Source of the DNA: Coleophoma eucalyptorum
Lineage: Eukaryota; Ascomycota; Leotiomycetes; Helotiales; Dermateaceae
DNA length: 64,000 bases
Assembly: GCA_026120035.1 (NCBI GenBank)
Contig: JALRME010000011.1
Span: forward strand, 1,054,001 to 1,118,000
Direction: 5' to 3'
Shown piece by piece: positions 1 to 11,362 of the stretch; the stretch's first letter is position 1, and every line of letters begins with the position of its first letter. The notes under the pieces were generated by a model. That model worked only from the letters and a program-made list of their open reading frames with translations. It ran no database searches and was not told the origin of the DNA. The translations under genes and the position numbers were made by a program.

Positions 1-430
1 GTAGGATCATTCCAATTGACAGCACAGGAACTCTCAACTATCATCAACCATGACCTTCGTGTCACTATGTTTCTTATTGAAAATGATGGATATACAATTG
101 AGCGTCTAATTCATGGCGAGGATGCCATGTACAATGACATTCCACAATGGCGCTATAGCCAATTTCCGGAGGCATTCACACCGGTCAGGTCGGCTTCATC
201 GAAAAAAGTCAAAACTTGGAAAATTGCTACAATAACCGAGTTGGAGAACCTTCTAGATGACGAGACTTTCAGCAATGGTGAAGGTTTCCAGGTAAGCACT
301 TGGGAGGTGAAACATCTAGGTCTTTCGGCTGACGTATCCCTAGTTTGTAGAGGTACACATGCCTAAGATGGACGCTCCGCAGTCCTTGAAAGATTTTGCA
401 ACAAACTTGAAGAATAAAAAGAAACCTTAA
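1..430 (+). CDS. Pyruvate decarboxylase-like protein, C-terminal part (5' end outside window)
   Basis: The frame is open from base 1. It shows the thiamine-diphosphate-binding C-terminal domain of the pyruvate/indolepyruvate decarboxylase family: GSFQLTAQELS followed by NDGYTIERLIHG and a YNDI.QW.Y block. Exon 1 ends at 291 (CCAG|GTAAGC). An intron of 61 nt (292-352), with a GCTGACG branch-point-like element, leads into a short last exon ending VHMPKMDAPQSLKDF and stopping at 428-430. Without the splice the frame would end at 366 in non-conserved sequence, so the spliced model is preferred. The enzyme decarboxylates a 2-oxoacid to an aldehyde in the cytosol. An aldehyde dehydrogenase remnant lies just downstream on the other strand. 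Which 2-oxoacid is used cannot be told from this fragment. Confidence 0.85.
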
Positions 431-1593
431 AGCAGAAAATATGGAGATTAGAAGAAATGACTATTAGAAATCGCTGAGGGCTTTTGAGACGTACTAAAAC
501 TATTAGTTAGAAGCCCGTTTTGACATTCGTCTATATTTAGAGGTTTTCTTAGCACAAACTGGTTTAACTTTTAGAAATATCTTATTGACTAGGGTAGAAG
601 TATTACAAATTACACAAATTGTTCATTACTATCTCTGCACTACTAAAAGAAATACAATCGGAGACTATGGCTTTCCAGCATTACCTTACGCGCCAAAGCA
701 TTACCTTCTCCACGTTGTAGCAAAAATAGCAAATCATTCACAGGAATATACAACGAGATTAGTAAGTGTTGGTCTACCTCTTATTTTAGCTGTAAATATA
801 GGTCAAAAATGTGAGGTAAAATGGTAAATGATTCTTCTAAGTAAGTGAGTGTGATGGGGGTCTTATAAATACACCTATTCCGTTTGTACTACAAACAGAA
901 TAAATGTCGATCCTACCATAGTAATACTACCTAATTATAAACAAGTGGTGTTTGTAGCCGGGAACAAACAAGTGTACAGCCGGGTGTACAAACGAGTCTA
1001 ATGACGATATTCCAATAGTAAGATTACCATCTTCGTACCCTTAAACTTCACTTAGTCTCCAAATTGTGGATGTTGTGAAGCATTCATCTTACTAGTACCC
1101 AGATGAGTACGATCAAGGATCATTCTAACATGCAACTAAGGTAAATACCTAGCAACAAAACTTGACAATTAAAAGAATGCTTAAGAAACACTCATTCTCA
1201 CAGAACTATATCAAATAGTAAAATGAGAAATCCAGTTACAAAACGCAAATTCGAACTTAAGAAATCAATAATGAACTAAGTTAGAGAACATAATATAAAT
1301 AACTTTAGATATTACTTATATGAAACTAAATAACAAGAACGTGTACCATAGTGAATAGTAATGTACAATCCTCGTCGGTGAATGACCAGCTCATCCACCA
1401 AAGGTACAATTAGTGACTGCCTAGTCAATTGGTCAACTGGGCTGGTTGGCGGATGGGCTAGAACATACATGTAAGAAAGTTCACACTATTCATGATTGTG
1501 GAAACACAACACGTAAAATTTACGTGAATTTTATAAAGACTCTTCATAGAATACAATAGAGCAATGCTATCGGTACTTTTAGATGAGTGACTC
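431..1593. other. AT-rich intergenic region
   Basis: This stretch lies between the 3' ends of two converging genes. It is AT-rich with frequent stops in all frames. A short open stretch at 585-827 has no recognisable domain and does not look coding. No RNA gene or repeat was recognised. Confidence 0.5.
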
Positions 1594-2690
1594 TCACTTG
1601 GGCGCTGGAATTCCCATGTTAAAGTACACAGCATTTGTCTCAGTGTAATTCTCTAGTGCGGCCTCACCGCATTCCCTTCCAATGCCGCTTTCTTTGTATC
1701 CGCCGAAAGGGATGCTCCAATGAAAAAAGTTATACATGTTTACCCACGCGGTTCCAGCTCTCAGACCGTTCGTCATTCGGAGAGCTCGCTCGTAATCTTT
1801 TGTGTGCACTGCAGCGGCGAGTCCATAGTTGGTATTACTAGCGAGAGCCAGAACTTCTTCTTCAGTAGAGAATTTGGAGATCGAGACGACCGGGCCAAAG
1901 ATTTCCTCTCTCATAATCTGATATAATATTAGATTAGAATATTATAGATTACGGCTTATAATTAAATGTATCTGTGTGGCTTTCACCTTCAAATCAGGTT
2001 TCACATTTGTGAAAATCGTAGGCTCGATATAGTACCCTCCATCCTCACCAGTCTGGGCTTTTTTACCACCAAGATGAACTGTTGCTCCTTCTTCCTTTCC
2101 GCTTTCAATATAGCTAAGGATTTTATCGAATTGCACTTTGCTATTCTGTGGTCCTTGATGAGTACCCTTGGAAAAATTATCACCAACCTTGACCTGTGCC
2201 ATTCGAGCTGTGTAAGCTTCGAGAAACTCGTCGTAGATGTCCTCATGTACGTAGATTCGTGTTCCAGCACGATGAGTTTGGCCAAAATTCATGTCTATTC
2301 CCCATGCTGACCATTCTACTGACTTCGCGATATCGGCATCTGGGAAAATGATATTCTATCAATCATTCAAGTCAGCTTAGATTCAAGGGAGTATTTCAAA
2401 AATTCTTATTGAGCTCTTGCCACCTAGCTCAAGTGTGACCTTCTTTAAGTTTGACGAGGTTGCAGTTTTCAATATTTCTCGTCCGGTTGCAGTTGATCCA
2501 GTGAATGCCACTTTATCAAAGTCCATATGCGTTGCAATGGCATTTCCAGCCACCTTGCCATATCCAGAGATTAAATTGACTACACCAGCCGGAAATTTTG
2601 CTTCTTGGATCAATTCGCACATTTAAGAGCTGATAGAGGCGTCGCTTCGGCAGATTTCAAACGAGAAAGCGACCACTTATTGAATTTCCA
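1594..2690 (-). pseudogene. Aldehyde dehydrogenase pseudogene
   Basis: Three conserved NAD-dependent aldehyde dehydrogenase blocks lie in order on the minus strand. They are the NAD-binding region ([30 protein letters not shown]; 2410-2622), the catalytic-thiol region (2355-1987) and the C-terminal exon (1917-1594; REEIFGPVVSISKF, PFGGYKESGIGRE). The intron 1918-1986 is normal. Three lesions are visible. The catalytic loop reads GQTHRAGTRIYV where the family has GQxCxAG, so the nucleophilic Cys is lost. The intron 2356-2409 begins AT (ATAAGA) instead of GTAAGA. Upstream of 2622 the homologous KSAEATPLSAL is out of frame by one base, and beyond about 2690 the N-terminal third is not recognisable. 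The gene is judged non-functional, probably once paired with the decarboxylase to its left. Confidence 0.85.
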
Positions 2691-3131
2691 TGTTGTCTCC
2701 ATCTATGAGTGAGTCAATAGATATGTGAGAGCTTGTAATCGATCTAGTTTTTTTTAGCGAGATTTGCTGAAGTACGTATTCCAAAACGAGTACTGTTTCT
2801 GCTACTGCGTATATATATGAGACCCTTCTTGTTGCTGGACGTGCTTCTTTCATGGCGCACTCCGATAACACCGGTATGCACAAACTATCTAGTCAAACGA
2901 GTTTAAATCTTTTAAGAGAACTTGATCTTCAATTTCCTATGGTAATAATTTCTATAACATGTTGAGAGGCTATGGGATTGCTAGTTTCCCAGTCCATGTA
3001 ACTAGACGTGACTTACAAAGACCAATGGAAACTTTTGGTAAAACTTGAATCATATTCATTTCTATAGCATAGTCTCAAAATTACGATTTAACCGACACTT
3101 ACTTGACCAATAGTGATCACTATGTGAGGAA

Positions 3132-4192
3132 CTACTCATCATAAAATACCAATGTCCGTACCTCGACGCTCTCTCTAGGTGGCTCTTGATCATGAGCTGG
3201 ATCCGAGAACGCACTATGCGGGATTCTCTTAGCCCTACCATCATTGACGGAATCATAACACTTAATAAACAAGACTTCATCAGGTTTCTGAGCATACTTG
3301 AAGTACCATCGATGGCTAGGGTTGGGTTTGATAGTCCACGTCTCATCAATACGATCCGGATAAACCCGTGCAGCGGGAACAAGGTCGCTCTCAGGTACAG
3401 AATTGGCGTCCGCAACACCAAGCGGATCTCTGAGGATGGTTTTAATAGGACGCCAAACCTACATCAATAAGGTAAGTTGTTGCATCCTTAACGGAAAGAA
3501 GGGATTGTGCTTATTTACATTGATGATTTGAAAGCGTTTCTTGAGAAGTTGATCAGCCTCATCTGGGAGAAGGTACTTGACGGTGTTCTCGGCGGTTTGG
3601 TAGGACTGGTCGATGTGAACACTCTTTCCGGGGCCAAACACATTAGTAACAGTTCCGTCGCCTCTATCTACAGCTAAGCGGCGAATTGCGTGGTGGAATA
3701 TGAAAACTCGATTTGCTCCAGTGCTACCCAGGCCAGTTAGTGGAATGAGTTTGTCACTACTTCAAGATTGATACCTACCTATCTTTCAGGAGTTTCTCCA
3801 CTTCTGGATAGTACTCGGCCTTGATCCTCTCATCGTCTAAGAATTCCTTGTCCTTGCTTTCATGGTTCACGTATTGAAAGCCATGGTTATCAAGAGAGTA
3901 TTCATCTACTTCCCCGGAAATGTCGTGAATGGTAACTATGCGCGGGGTGCGAGGTTTCTCAGGGTTTATTTCACTATTTCTCTGCTTTTAGAAAATGACA
4001 CCCATATAACGTACATCCAAGAGACACTCACCCAACGTAGACAGGACGCGGCAGAGATCCATCACCGGGATCCTTGTGGTAGTTCAGCTGCGTAACAACG
4101 TCGTGCTTAGCGGGCTTAGTCTTTTGAGCAGGAGGCTCGATGACCTGGCCCAGAATATTGCCTGGGGCATGTTGGGTAGCAGCAGTAGCCAT
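3132..4192 (-). CDS. AsaB/CTB9/CmcJ-like oxygenase (hydroxylase/desaturase family), copy 1
   Basis: A four-exon model (4192-4032, 3979-3779, 3723-3519, 3458-3132; introns 52, 55 and 60 nt with GT..AG ends) gives 297 residues and matches the family usually annotated as hydroxylase/desaturase AsaB, CTB9 or cephamycin methoxylase CmcJ. Hallmarks are QLNYHKDPGDGS and YVGNPEINP near the start, TIHDI...YSLDNHGFQY, an HxD pair in SVHIDQSY, the VWRPIKTILRDPLGVAD block, and a late His in RIPHSAF followed by RESVEVRTLVFYDE. Members are thought to be non-haem Fe(II)/2-oxoglutarate-type enzymes that hydroxylate, desaturate or close oxygen bridges in fungal natural products. A paralogue of different length lies at 12476-13588. 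It is transcribed in the same direction as the TauD-like gene just upstream (453 bp between them). The substrate is unknown. Confidence 0.88.
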
Positions 4193-4645
4193 GGTTGGAA
4201 TTGATGGAATTCAGTTGTCGGAAAGCTAGAGACTTGCGCTTCTTCAAATGTTATATGCTTAATTCGGCAAAACAATCTGTAATTATGAAGGTGGAGAAAA
4301 GAAGATGTATATGTTATGTATATAGTGACAGAAATAGGCCTGCATAAGCCTACTACGAAGAGTGGCCAAAGGCGGCGACATACGATGACTTCGTATGTTC
4401 TTTGAAATCACATAGGCAAACATTTGAGGGGTGATAGTGGGGCTTAATAACACCTTCCTAAGGTGGCAGGTAAGCTAAGATAAGTAGCTTATGGGGAAAA
4501 CAACTCGGTTGAGTGATTTATCTTATTATTACGGTCTGACCTATAGTAGATACCTGATAAAAGTCAAGCCAAGATAATAATTACTCGGGCCTAGATTGCA
4601 TAGAGCACCCAATGGCATCCAAATTCGGATGCATCGCTTGTCGAA
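4193..4645. promoter_or_regulatory. Spacer holding the promoter of the AsaB-like gene
   Basis: The spacer separates two tandem minus-strand genes. It must hold the 3' UTR of the TauD-like gene and the promoter of the AsaB-like gene. No distinct operator or terminator was recognised. Confidence 0.35.
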
Positions 4646-5857
4646 CTATGCATGGGCCAATTCTTCCGACCTGGATTTGCTATTTGGGTCCAAATACGGG
4701 GTTTCTCCGATCCCCACAGCACGGTTGCCATTCCTCTCGCCAATACCGTCATAATCAAAAGTAGCGCTATGAAAGAAACTGCGGTTATCCCAGATTGCTG
4801 CAACTCTTATCAGATCCAAGCCTCTATTCAATTTCGAAATTTCATGACTTACCAATGTCGTTTTGGTTTCTCCATTTGAAGCGAACTGTGATATCATGGT
4901 TTTCATAAATGACACCAACGAACTTCTTGAGCAGTTCCGCCGACTCCTCCCTCGTCAGCTCATTGATGTATTTAGTAAATGAGCCCAAAGCGAAGATGCT
5001 CTTCCATCCTGTGATTGGGTTCGTCCGAACTACGGGGTGAACAGCAGATAGCGTCCGCCCTATATTCTGAGGGCTTCCTCTTTCCTGCTCGTATAGCTTG
5101 ATTGTCTCTGGGTTCGCTTCCGCGACTTTGATGAAGCCGTCACCAATGAAGGTCGCTGTTAAGCTCTCGAAAAATTTCTGGTATGGCTTCGAAAAACGGT
5201 CATAAATCTCATATCCAGATGCCCAGAGGGTGTCACCCCCAGTTTTCGGGAGCTTAGTTAGCCGAAGGGAGGTGTAATCAGCGGGAACTGGCTCGAATTG
5301 GATATCAGAATGCCACTGAGCTGCATCGTATCTTCTTGGAACAGGCTGTGGCGCGTGTTTGGCGTAAGATTTACGGGCGACAGAGCTGATATGGCTGATC
5401 TGAGCATCATCAATACCGAATTCCGATGTATTATTGAATGCAGGGTGGATATGCAAAGTCGACGTTGATGGTTTACCGGTCACTTCACCCAGTTTCTGGA
5501 CAAAACTCTTTTGAAGTTCATTTGTCAGGTTATCCTGAGCACGGAAGAAAACAACCCCTCGTTGTGAAACTAGAGATTTGTCAACGGAGGGCTTCTCACA
5601 ATAGTCAACTAATGCACCAACTCACTAGTGATGGCTAGGTCCCTAAGTAACTCATCGGCGTTCTCAGCGTTTAACAGGTCATCAACGATATTGACATTGG
5701 TAAACTCTCTTCCAAGGGCCGGAGTAGTATCTTCGTATTGGAATTTATTAAGGATGCCGCTTAGCACTAGAGGTTCCAAAACCAGTGGCTTAGCGTCAAT
5801 TGAGGGAACAGCTGAGAGAGAACCATTTGTGTGAGTTACGGTACCGTTGGTAGTCAT
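4646..5857 (-). CDS. TauD/TfdA-family Fe(II)/2-oxoglutarate dioxygenase
   Basis: Three exons (5857-5626, 5569-4853, 4797-4646; introns 56 and 55 nt) give 366 residues, normal for fungal taurine/sulfonate dioxygenase-like proteins. Family landmarks are ISQRGVVFFRAQ at the start of the jelly-roll fold, the metal-binding HxD in QWHSDIQFEP, TGGDTLWAS, the distal His in AIWDNRSFFHSATFDY, and the 2-oxoglutarate-binding Arg in RNGNRAVGIGETPYLD. Both splice junctions restore conserved sequence exactly. The family couples 2-oxoglutarate decarboxylation to hydroxylation. Some members release sulfite from taurine or alkylsulfonates, while many in gene clusters act on amino-acid-derived or small carboxylate substrates. 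Its position between an AsaB-like oxygenase and an efflux pump argues for a biosynthetic role here, but general sulfur scavenging cannot be excluded. Confidence 0.92.
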
Positions 5858-6502
5858 CTTGAAGATTGGTTAAATTGACGGCGTATGGGAGTATGTCTTG
5901 GAAACTAAGTAATACCTTTTGCAAAAAGAATCCGAAACTTTGAAGCCAATTTATATCCTCGTCCCTTTCATGTCGTATTCGACGATTACATCCTTCAATC
6001 CTTATCACCAACGGAGCGACTGACGCAGTCGCTGCTTCAAGCAGGTAACTAGGCACCTACATCCGAGTTGTGACAACTGACGAATCAATAGGTCAACCCA
6101 GCTATCTCTCCCCCGCAATGTCACCAAAGGCTCACCTTGCAGCACCATCCAGCAATCACCAGTTCAAGGTTAATAGTCCGCTGGTCAGCAACAGGGAACG
6201 GCATCAAAGTGGTGAGAGACCCACTTAAGATTACAGTCGTTTGACGTACTGGATGCTACTCTCAGATCATTGTAAGAGTATTCATACCTACCATATTAGG
6301 TTTAGGCGCAGAATGCGATTTTTGGCAGTAGCCATTGGATCTGTAGTCTCGGGGATTCATAGCAATGTGGGCTGGATCGAATAGTATAAAGCAGAAACCC
6401 ACCACTTCCATTTAAGCTGTCAATCCCGTCAGCAAAAGCCTATCAGCAACAGCCTCCCTTAACCAGAACTCTCCGGAACCTAGTACCTTCGACCTCGGGA
6501 CC
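5858..6502. promoter_or_regulatory. Divergent intergenic region between TauD-like and DUF924 genes
   Basis: The two flanking genes point away from each other, so both promoters must lie in these 645 bp. The part near 6360-6400 carries a TATA-like AGTATAAAGC. No operator repeat was recognised. Confidence 0.4.
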
Positions 6503-7464
6503 ATGGCAGAAGATCTCAAAACGCTGCTGACGCCGGAGCTCTTCAGGCTCATGGTAGCCCACTGGGCACCGTGGAGCAAGACGGAGCCCCTGGACTTTGG
6601 GGACATGATCCACAAAGTGTGGTTTTCCAACGCGGGCCCGCTTGTTGAGCCGTGCCGCGAGAAGTCGGTGGCGGCGCTGAAGGCCCTGAGCAGGCTCGGG
6701 CCGGACAAGATGCCGGACATGATGGGCTTTCTCCCACTGCCGTCAGACCCGGACTTCCCCGAGCTTGCCCTCGGGCTACAGTTGGTGTTGGACCAGGCGC
6801 CGCGTGCGTTTCTGAAGGGCACCGATGTGCGCTACACATACGACTACTTCGCCGCGATGGCCATGAAATACGCGACGCAGCTGCAGGCCCTGCCTGAGGA
6901 ACAGCGGCCTACTGAGTGGGAGAGGTGGCGGGTGGCTGGCGCCAGCCCCGACTACTTCGTCTGGGTCAGGCTATTCTGGGGCGCGCCCTGGATCCACAAC
7001 GAGAACATGGGCAAGGAGGCTCTCGCGTTCACCAACGCCACGAGGGAGTTTGTCGAGAGCCGGTCCGGTAGAAAGGACCCGTACCGCGAGCGCCCCGAAG
7101 TGAGGTGCGACCTCTACGGGTTCCCAAAGATGCTGGCAGGCAAAGCACCCGATAGCCCGTGCGATTTTGTGGATGGTTGTTTTTTCATGGGATACTTTGT
7201 AAGTGGCACCTCGAAAGTTCGTCCTTGAGCGACCCTTGGAATGTCGGCTCACCTGTCGAATCACAGATGGATGTACATTACCCCCCGCTAGAGAAATTCG
7301 GGCGGTACCCTTACTGGAATGACTTCTTAGGCAGAGTATCTACGGCGGACGAAGAGGAGTGGATGAGAAATGCCGAACGATTTCGAGGGCTAGCGCCCGA
7401 GATCAGGGATAAGATCAGAGCAGATGTGGAGGCCGGGCGATGGTCACCTTTGGTCGGGGAATAA
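6503..7464 (+). CDS. DUF924-family protein
   Basis: Exon 1 (6503-7198) and exon 2 (7267-7464), joined across a 68-nt intron starting GTAAGT, encode 297 residues. The protein fits DUF924: an early IHKVWFSN block, a middle LVLDQAPRAFLKGTD segment (helical, TPR-like), and the C-terminal YPPLEKFGRYPYWNDFLGRVSTADEE, which corresponds to the family's E-KFGR(F/Y)PHRN signature. The biochemical role of DUF924 is unknown. Exon 1 has very high G/C at third positions, unlike the AT-rich DNA and mixed codon use of both neighbours, which could mean a different origin or escape from local mutation pressure. The start ATG is preceded by an in-frame-clean leader. It runs tandem with the efflux pump 404 bp downstream. 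Confidence 0.85.
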
Positions 7465-7868
7465 AGTGACTTAGGGCAGCGAGAACTTTTCTATTTGCAG
7501 ACAGCCCACATATCGTGGCTAAAAGCGGGCCTCCCAACCGACCGCGCGATAAGGTCATCCATCGGATGGTAGAAAACTAAGTCGTGTTAATTGTGTATAT
7601 TGTGTGTGTCTCTATAAAGGTGTCTCCCTATGATTGGAGAAGATATAGACTATGGATGAACTAGTTAAAAGCACCTTCCCCATTCCTACGTGTAGCCTAT
7701 TCACAGTAGCTAGCCCTTCTATTCTACTCTTAAGACCCAAATAATACATAGACAAGGCATCGATACCCCACCAATTATTTATCACTACTTCACTGTCCAA
7801 GCCGTTAATTATTCCTCTTCAAGCTCCGTCACAGAGACAAGCGAACTCGACCTCGAGAAGTGAACAAA
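7465..7868. promoter_or_regulatory. Spacer upstream of the DHA2 transporter
   Basis: AT-rich spacer between two co-directional genes. It presumably holds the terminator of the DUF924 gene and the promoter of the transporter. No specific site was recognised. Confidence 0.35.
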
Positions 7869-9838
7869 ATGGCGCAGAAATTATCCAAAGAAGACGAAGC
7901 AACTGTGTCTACACATTCATCCGATGATGCCGAAATTGCCTACCCATCAGGTCTCAAGCTTCTACTACTAATGACATCCATGTTTGTTGGCATGTTCCTA
8001 GTATCACTGGTATGTTTAGTTGACTTCTAGATAACGAAACCGCTGATTTGCCTTGTATTAACCAGGACCGTCTTATCGTTTCGACCGCCATACCCGAGAT
8101 TACTAACGAGTTCAATTCGGCCGGGGACATTGGCTGGTATGGAACTGCCTATATGCTTACCAACTGCGCCTTCCAGTTAGTCTTTGGAAAACTGTATACT
8201 TGCTTCCGCATCAAATACGTCTTCTTGACATCTATTACGCTCTTCGAGGTGGGTTCGGCAATCTGTGGTGCTGCCCCGAGCTCGACTACATTTATTATTG
8301 GCAGGGCTATCGCCGGTTTGGGTGGTGGAGGAGTTATGTCAGGCGTTGTACGTTTAATTCCATTGCACATCTCATTCACAACTAGCCTTTCTATTCGTGA
8401 GTTATTAAATGTTTCTCTGACCATATTTATCGCAGCTGGTTATTATAGTGTACGCCGTTCCGCTTCATAACCGTCCAAAATGGCAGGGAATGATCGGGGC
8501 CGTTTTTGGCGTTTCTTCGATAACCGGTCCGCTAATCGGTGGGGCCTTTACCACGAACGTTACCTGGAGATGGTGCTTCTATCTTAACCTTCCATTGGGA
8601 GGGGTGGTACTAATTGTCATATTCTTCTTGTTGGACATTCCTGATCGAGCCAACACGTCGAGGTCTTTTACGGAGAAGTTGAGGCACCTCAACGTGCCAG
8701 GTGTGCTTGTCCTTGTACCTGGAGTAGTCTGCTTATGTCTGGCCTTGCAGTGGGGTGGAACGAAGTATGCTGTAAGTTGTGGGTTTATAAGCCGGAAGGC
8801 TTCGTTATTCTGTCTTTATAACTGGGGCTAATAATTGAGTCTAGTGGAACGAAGGGCGTATTATCGCGCTACTTGTGCTAGGCGGCGTACTTTTGATTGC
8901 ATTTGCATTGATCCAGGTTGCTTGGCCAGAGACTGCTATGTTGCCACCGCGAATCTTTATTCAACGCAGTGTCTTCTCTGGCTTTTGGGTGAGCTGTTGC
9001 CAGGGTGGGCATATCGTTATGCTTAGTAGGTTTACTGGCTGCTCAAGAAAATGCTCCGAGATAAGCTAATGCCAGATCGCCAGTTTACTATCTACCTGTC
9101 TGGTTCCAGGCCATCCAGAATGTGTCAGCCGTTAGCAGCGGGATCCACCTACTTCCAATGGTCATTCCTCTTATCATCTCAACTATCGTCACCGGCCAGT
9201 TGGTATCCCGCATCGGCTATTATACACCATTCCTGATCTTTGGCGTCTGTCTCGCAGCTATCGGTACTGGGCTTCTTACTACCCTCGAGATTGACACACC
9301 AGAGGGTATGTGGATTGGCTTTCAAATTATATATGGATTTGGCCTTGGCTGTTGTGCACAAGCACCAAACATGGCTGCGCAGACAGTGCTACCGCGCGAG
9401 GATGTTGCTATCGGCGCCTCACTGATGTTCTTCGGGCAGCAGCTCTTTGGTGCCATATTTACTACGGTCGGCCAGTCCACGCTTGACAATCAGCTAACCG
9501 ATCGTTTGGCTAATTTCCCCAATATTACCTTCGATCTGATTCAAAACACTGGCGCCACTGAACTTCTCAAATTAATCCCCGCAGAGGACCATACAGCCGC
9601 CCTTAATGCTTACAATGACTCGCTTCGCGTGTGCTTCCGCGTTACACTCATATTGGCCTGCACCTCTATCCTAGGTGCGCTCTTCATGGAGTGGCGCAGT
9701 GTCAAGAAGAACCTCCCGAAAGAGGACACACCTAAGGAGGGAGTTACGGAGGAAGGAATTGCCAAAAATGGCTCAGGCCAGGAGGATGGAGATGATACTA
9801 AGACCAAAAGCCAACAAACCAGAGACATCCTCATATGA
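7869..9838 (+). CDS. MFS multidrug/toxin efflux transporter, DHA2 (14-TMS) family
   Basis: Five exons (7869-8009, 8066-8347, 8436-8771, 8845-9025, 9084-9838; introns 56, 88, 73 and 58 nt) give 564 residues. The start shows a charged cytosolic tail and then GMFLVSLDRLIVSTAIPEIT, the drug:H+ antiporter motif of helix 1. Later blocks typical of DHA2 are WYGTAYMLTNCAFQLVFGKLY, GRAIAGLGGGGVMSG (motif C-like), WRWCFYLNLPLGG and YYLPVWFQAIQNVSAVSSGI. The last is restored only when the intron 9026-9083 is removed. The highly charged C-terminal tail (KEDTPKEGVTEEG) is cytosolic. Such pumps (AflT, TOXA and others) commonly export the product of the cluster they sit in, and a plasma-membrane location is expected. 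Confidence 0.93.
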
Positions 9839-10537
9839 ACCTCGATATCCCGTGCTTTAAACTGGTGAGTTATATTGTACTATAAAAATACTATAGACAT
9901 AGAGGCCAAGAGCTCACTCACTGTTTCGGAGCCTGGGTTTACCTAAAAACTTTAATATGATAAACAGCACAGCTCTTTCATGGGTCATGATATACCATCT
10001 CCTTCATTTATGAAGAGCAAGAGCGGGGTTGTCATGGTGAAATTGCAGCTGCATCTATTCATTTAGTCTGCAGCTGTAGGAGGTTCGTCTATAGTACCAC
10101 ACCCGAAAAGGCGTAACTTTCCTTGATAGTGTTTTAGTTGGCTTTGATCCACTTCAATAGGATAGGGTTGTATGGAGATGCTGTTATAAGATTTTAGGCA
10201 CTTGCAAGGGTCGTTGTTTGGGGTTACACGCCTCGTCAAATTCCTCACGGCTGTGAGCAGACAACTCTATGTAATCCACTGATTTATCAGAGCTGACCAG
10301 GCAGGACTCGCATCACAAGCCCGAACTATAGTAGCGAGAAAAGCATTTGCATTTTCAAGCAAAAGAATTGAAGCGAATTTCTGAAACAAAAAAGAAGTCG
10401 ATAATGTATTATATCTTGTCACTATTTGCCCAAAGCATATCAACTTTAAACTTGTGCCTGGAGTGCTGATTAAGTTGATTGAGTTTTAGGTGTGAGACGG
10501 ATTTCTGCAACCCTGGTGACACCTGGCATACGTTTTG
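9839..10537. other. Intergenic region between converging genes
   Basis: This holds the 3' flanks of the efflux pump and the sulfotransferase-like gene. Open stretches are short and without recognisable motifs. No RNA gene or repeat was recognised. Confidence 0.4.
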
Positions 10538-11362
10538 TCACCTCCAAAAACGCGCTGCCATAGTCGCCACGGCGATCACAGCTCCTGCTAAAACCCAAGG
10601 CTGTGCTGTCTCCCACGCCGCCCATGAGAGATCGCTTGATACTTTTTTAACCTTAACCTCGAAACCTTCGGCCTCGTTGATACGCGGAAAATGCCTATCG
10701 ACTGGAACCTCTTTTCCTAAGAACTCGCAAAGCGGCTCCCAGCCTGAGCCCAGCTCGTACTCAAGCTTCCTCTCTTCCGGGATCACTTGCCGGATCCTGT
10801 CGTAGTACGAGAAGTAGAATTTCCTTGCCACGTCTTTATTAATCTCCCTGTAGTTTTGCAACCCGAACCTTCCTAAAACCAACTTTTCCACGCACTGCCG
10901 TGCCCTATTGCCAGTAAGTGCCGAGATGATAGGGCCCAATTGAGTATCGGGAAACCGGAAAACGTGTCGCAGCAGGGTCTCGTCGAGACTCCGATACCAG
11001 GCATCAAAGTCACGTTGCACGATGATCACCTTCGCGTCTGGGTAGGCATCTGCAAGCTCCTCTACAAACCATCCTGCCCAATCCGTCGGGACGTCATAGT
11101 CGCCAAAGATAGTGTCCCAATCAGCACGGGTAAATGATGGCTGCATCTTGGCACCGGGAGCATTAGGAAGTGTCGCATCAATAGCTTTCTCGAATTTGTG
11201 CCAAATCTCTTTATCCTCCCGATCAAGATAAAAGCCATGCCAGGGACGCAGACCAAGAATAGAGTATGCCTCACACATAGAAGCTGTGCCGGTGCGCCAC
11301 AAGCCGGCATGAATAACACAAGGTGGACCAGAACGTCTGGTGGCCGTGTCGATGCTTGCCAT
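10538..11362 (-). CDS. P-loop sulfotransferase-like protein (Sulfotransfer_4 type)
   Basis: A single exon of 274 residues. The N-terminus carries the 5'-phosphosulfate-binding-like loop in HAGLWRTGTASMCEAYSILG, followed by PWHGFYLD, an acidic DWDTIFGDYDVPTDWAG block, and AYPDAKVIIVQRDFDAWYRS, where the Arg/Ser pair corresponds to 3'-phosphate binding in sulfotransferases. Fungal genomes often label this family as NAD-dependent epimerase or hypothetical. The last 25 residues (WVLAGAVIAVATMAARFW) form one hydrophobic helix, so a C-terminal membrane anchor is likely. If active it would move a sulfonyl group from PAPS to a hydroxyl or amine. Its presence inside the cluster next to hydroxylating enzymes fits tailoring, but sulfation has not been shown for most members. 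Confidence 0.82.
   Translation of the reverse strand: MASIDTATRRSGPPCVIHAGLWRTGTASMCEAYSILGLRPWHGFYLDREDKEIWHKFEKAIDATLPNAPGAKMQPSFTRADWDTIFGDYDVPTDWAGWFVEELADAYPDAKVIIVQRDFDAWYRSLDETLLRHVFRFPDTQLGPIISALTGNRARQCVEKLVLGRFGLQNYREINKDVARKFYFSYYDRIRQVIPEERKLEYELGSGWEPLCEFLGKEVPVDRHFPRINEAEGFEVKVKKVSSDLSWAAWETAQPWVLAGAVIAVATMAARFWR

Noticed and set aside
585..827. Short plus-strand open frame (80 codons)
   Set aside because: It starts at a non-ATG codon, lies in AT-rich intergenic DNA and has no domain or codon pattern of a gene.
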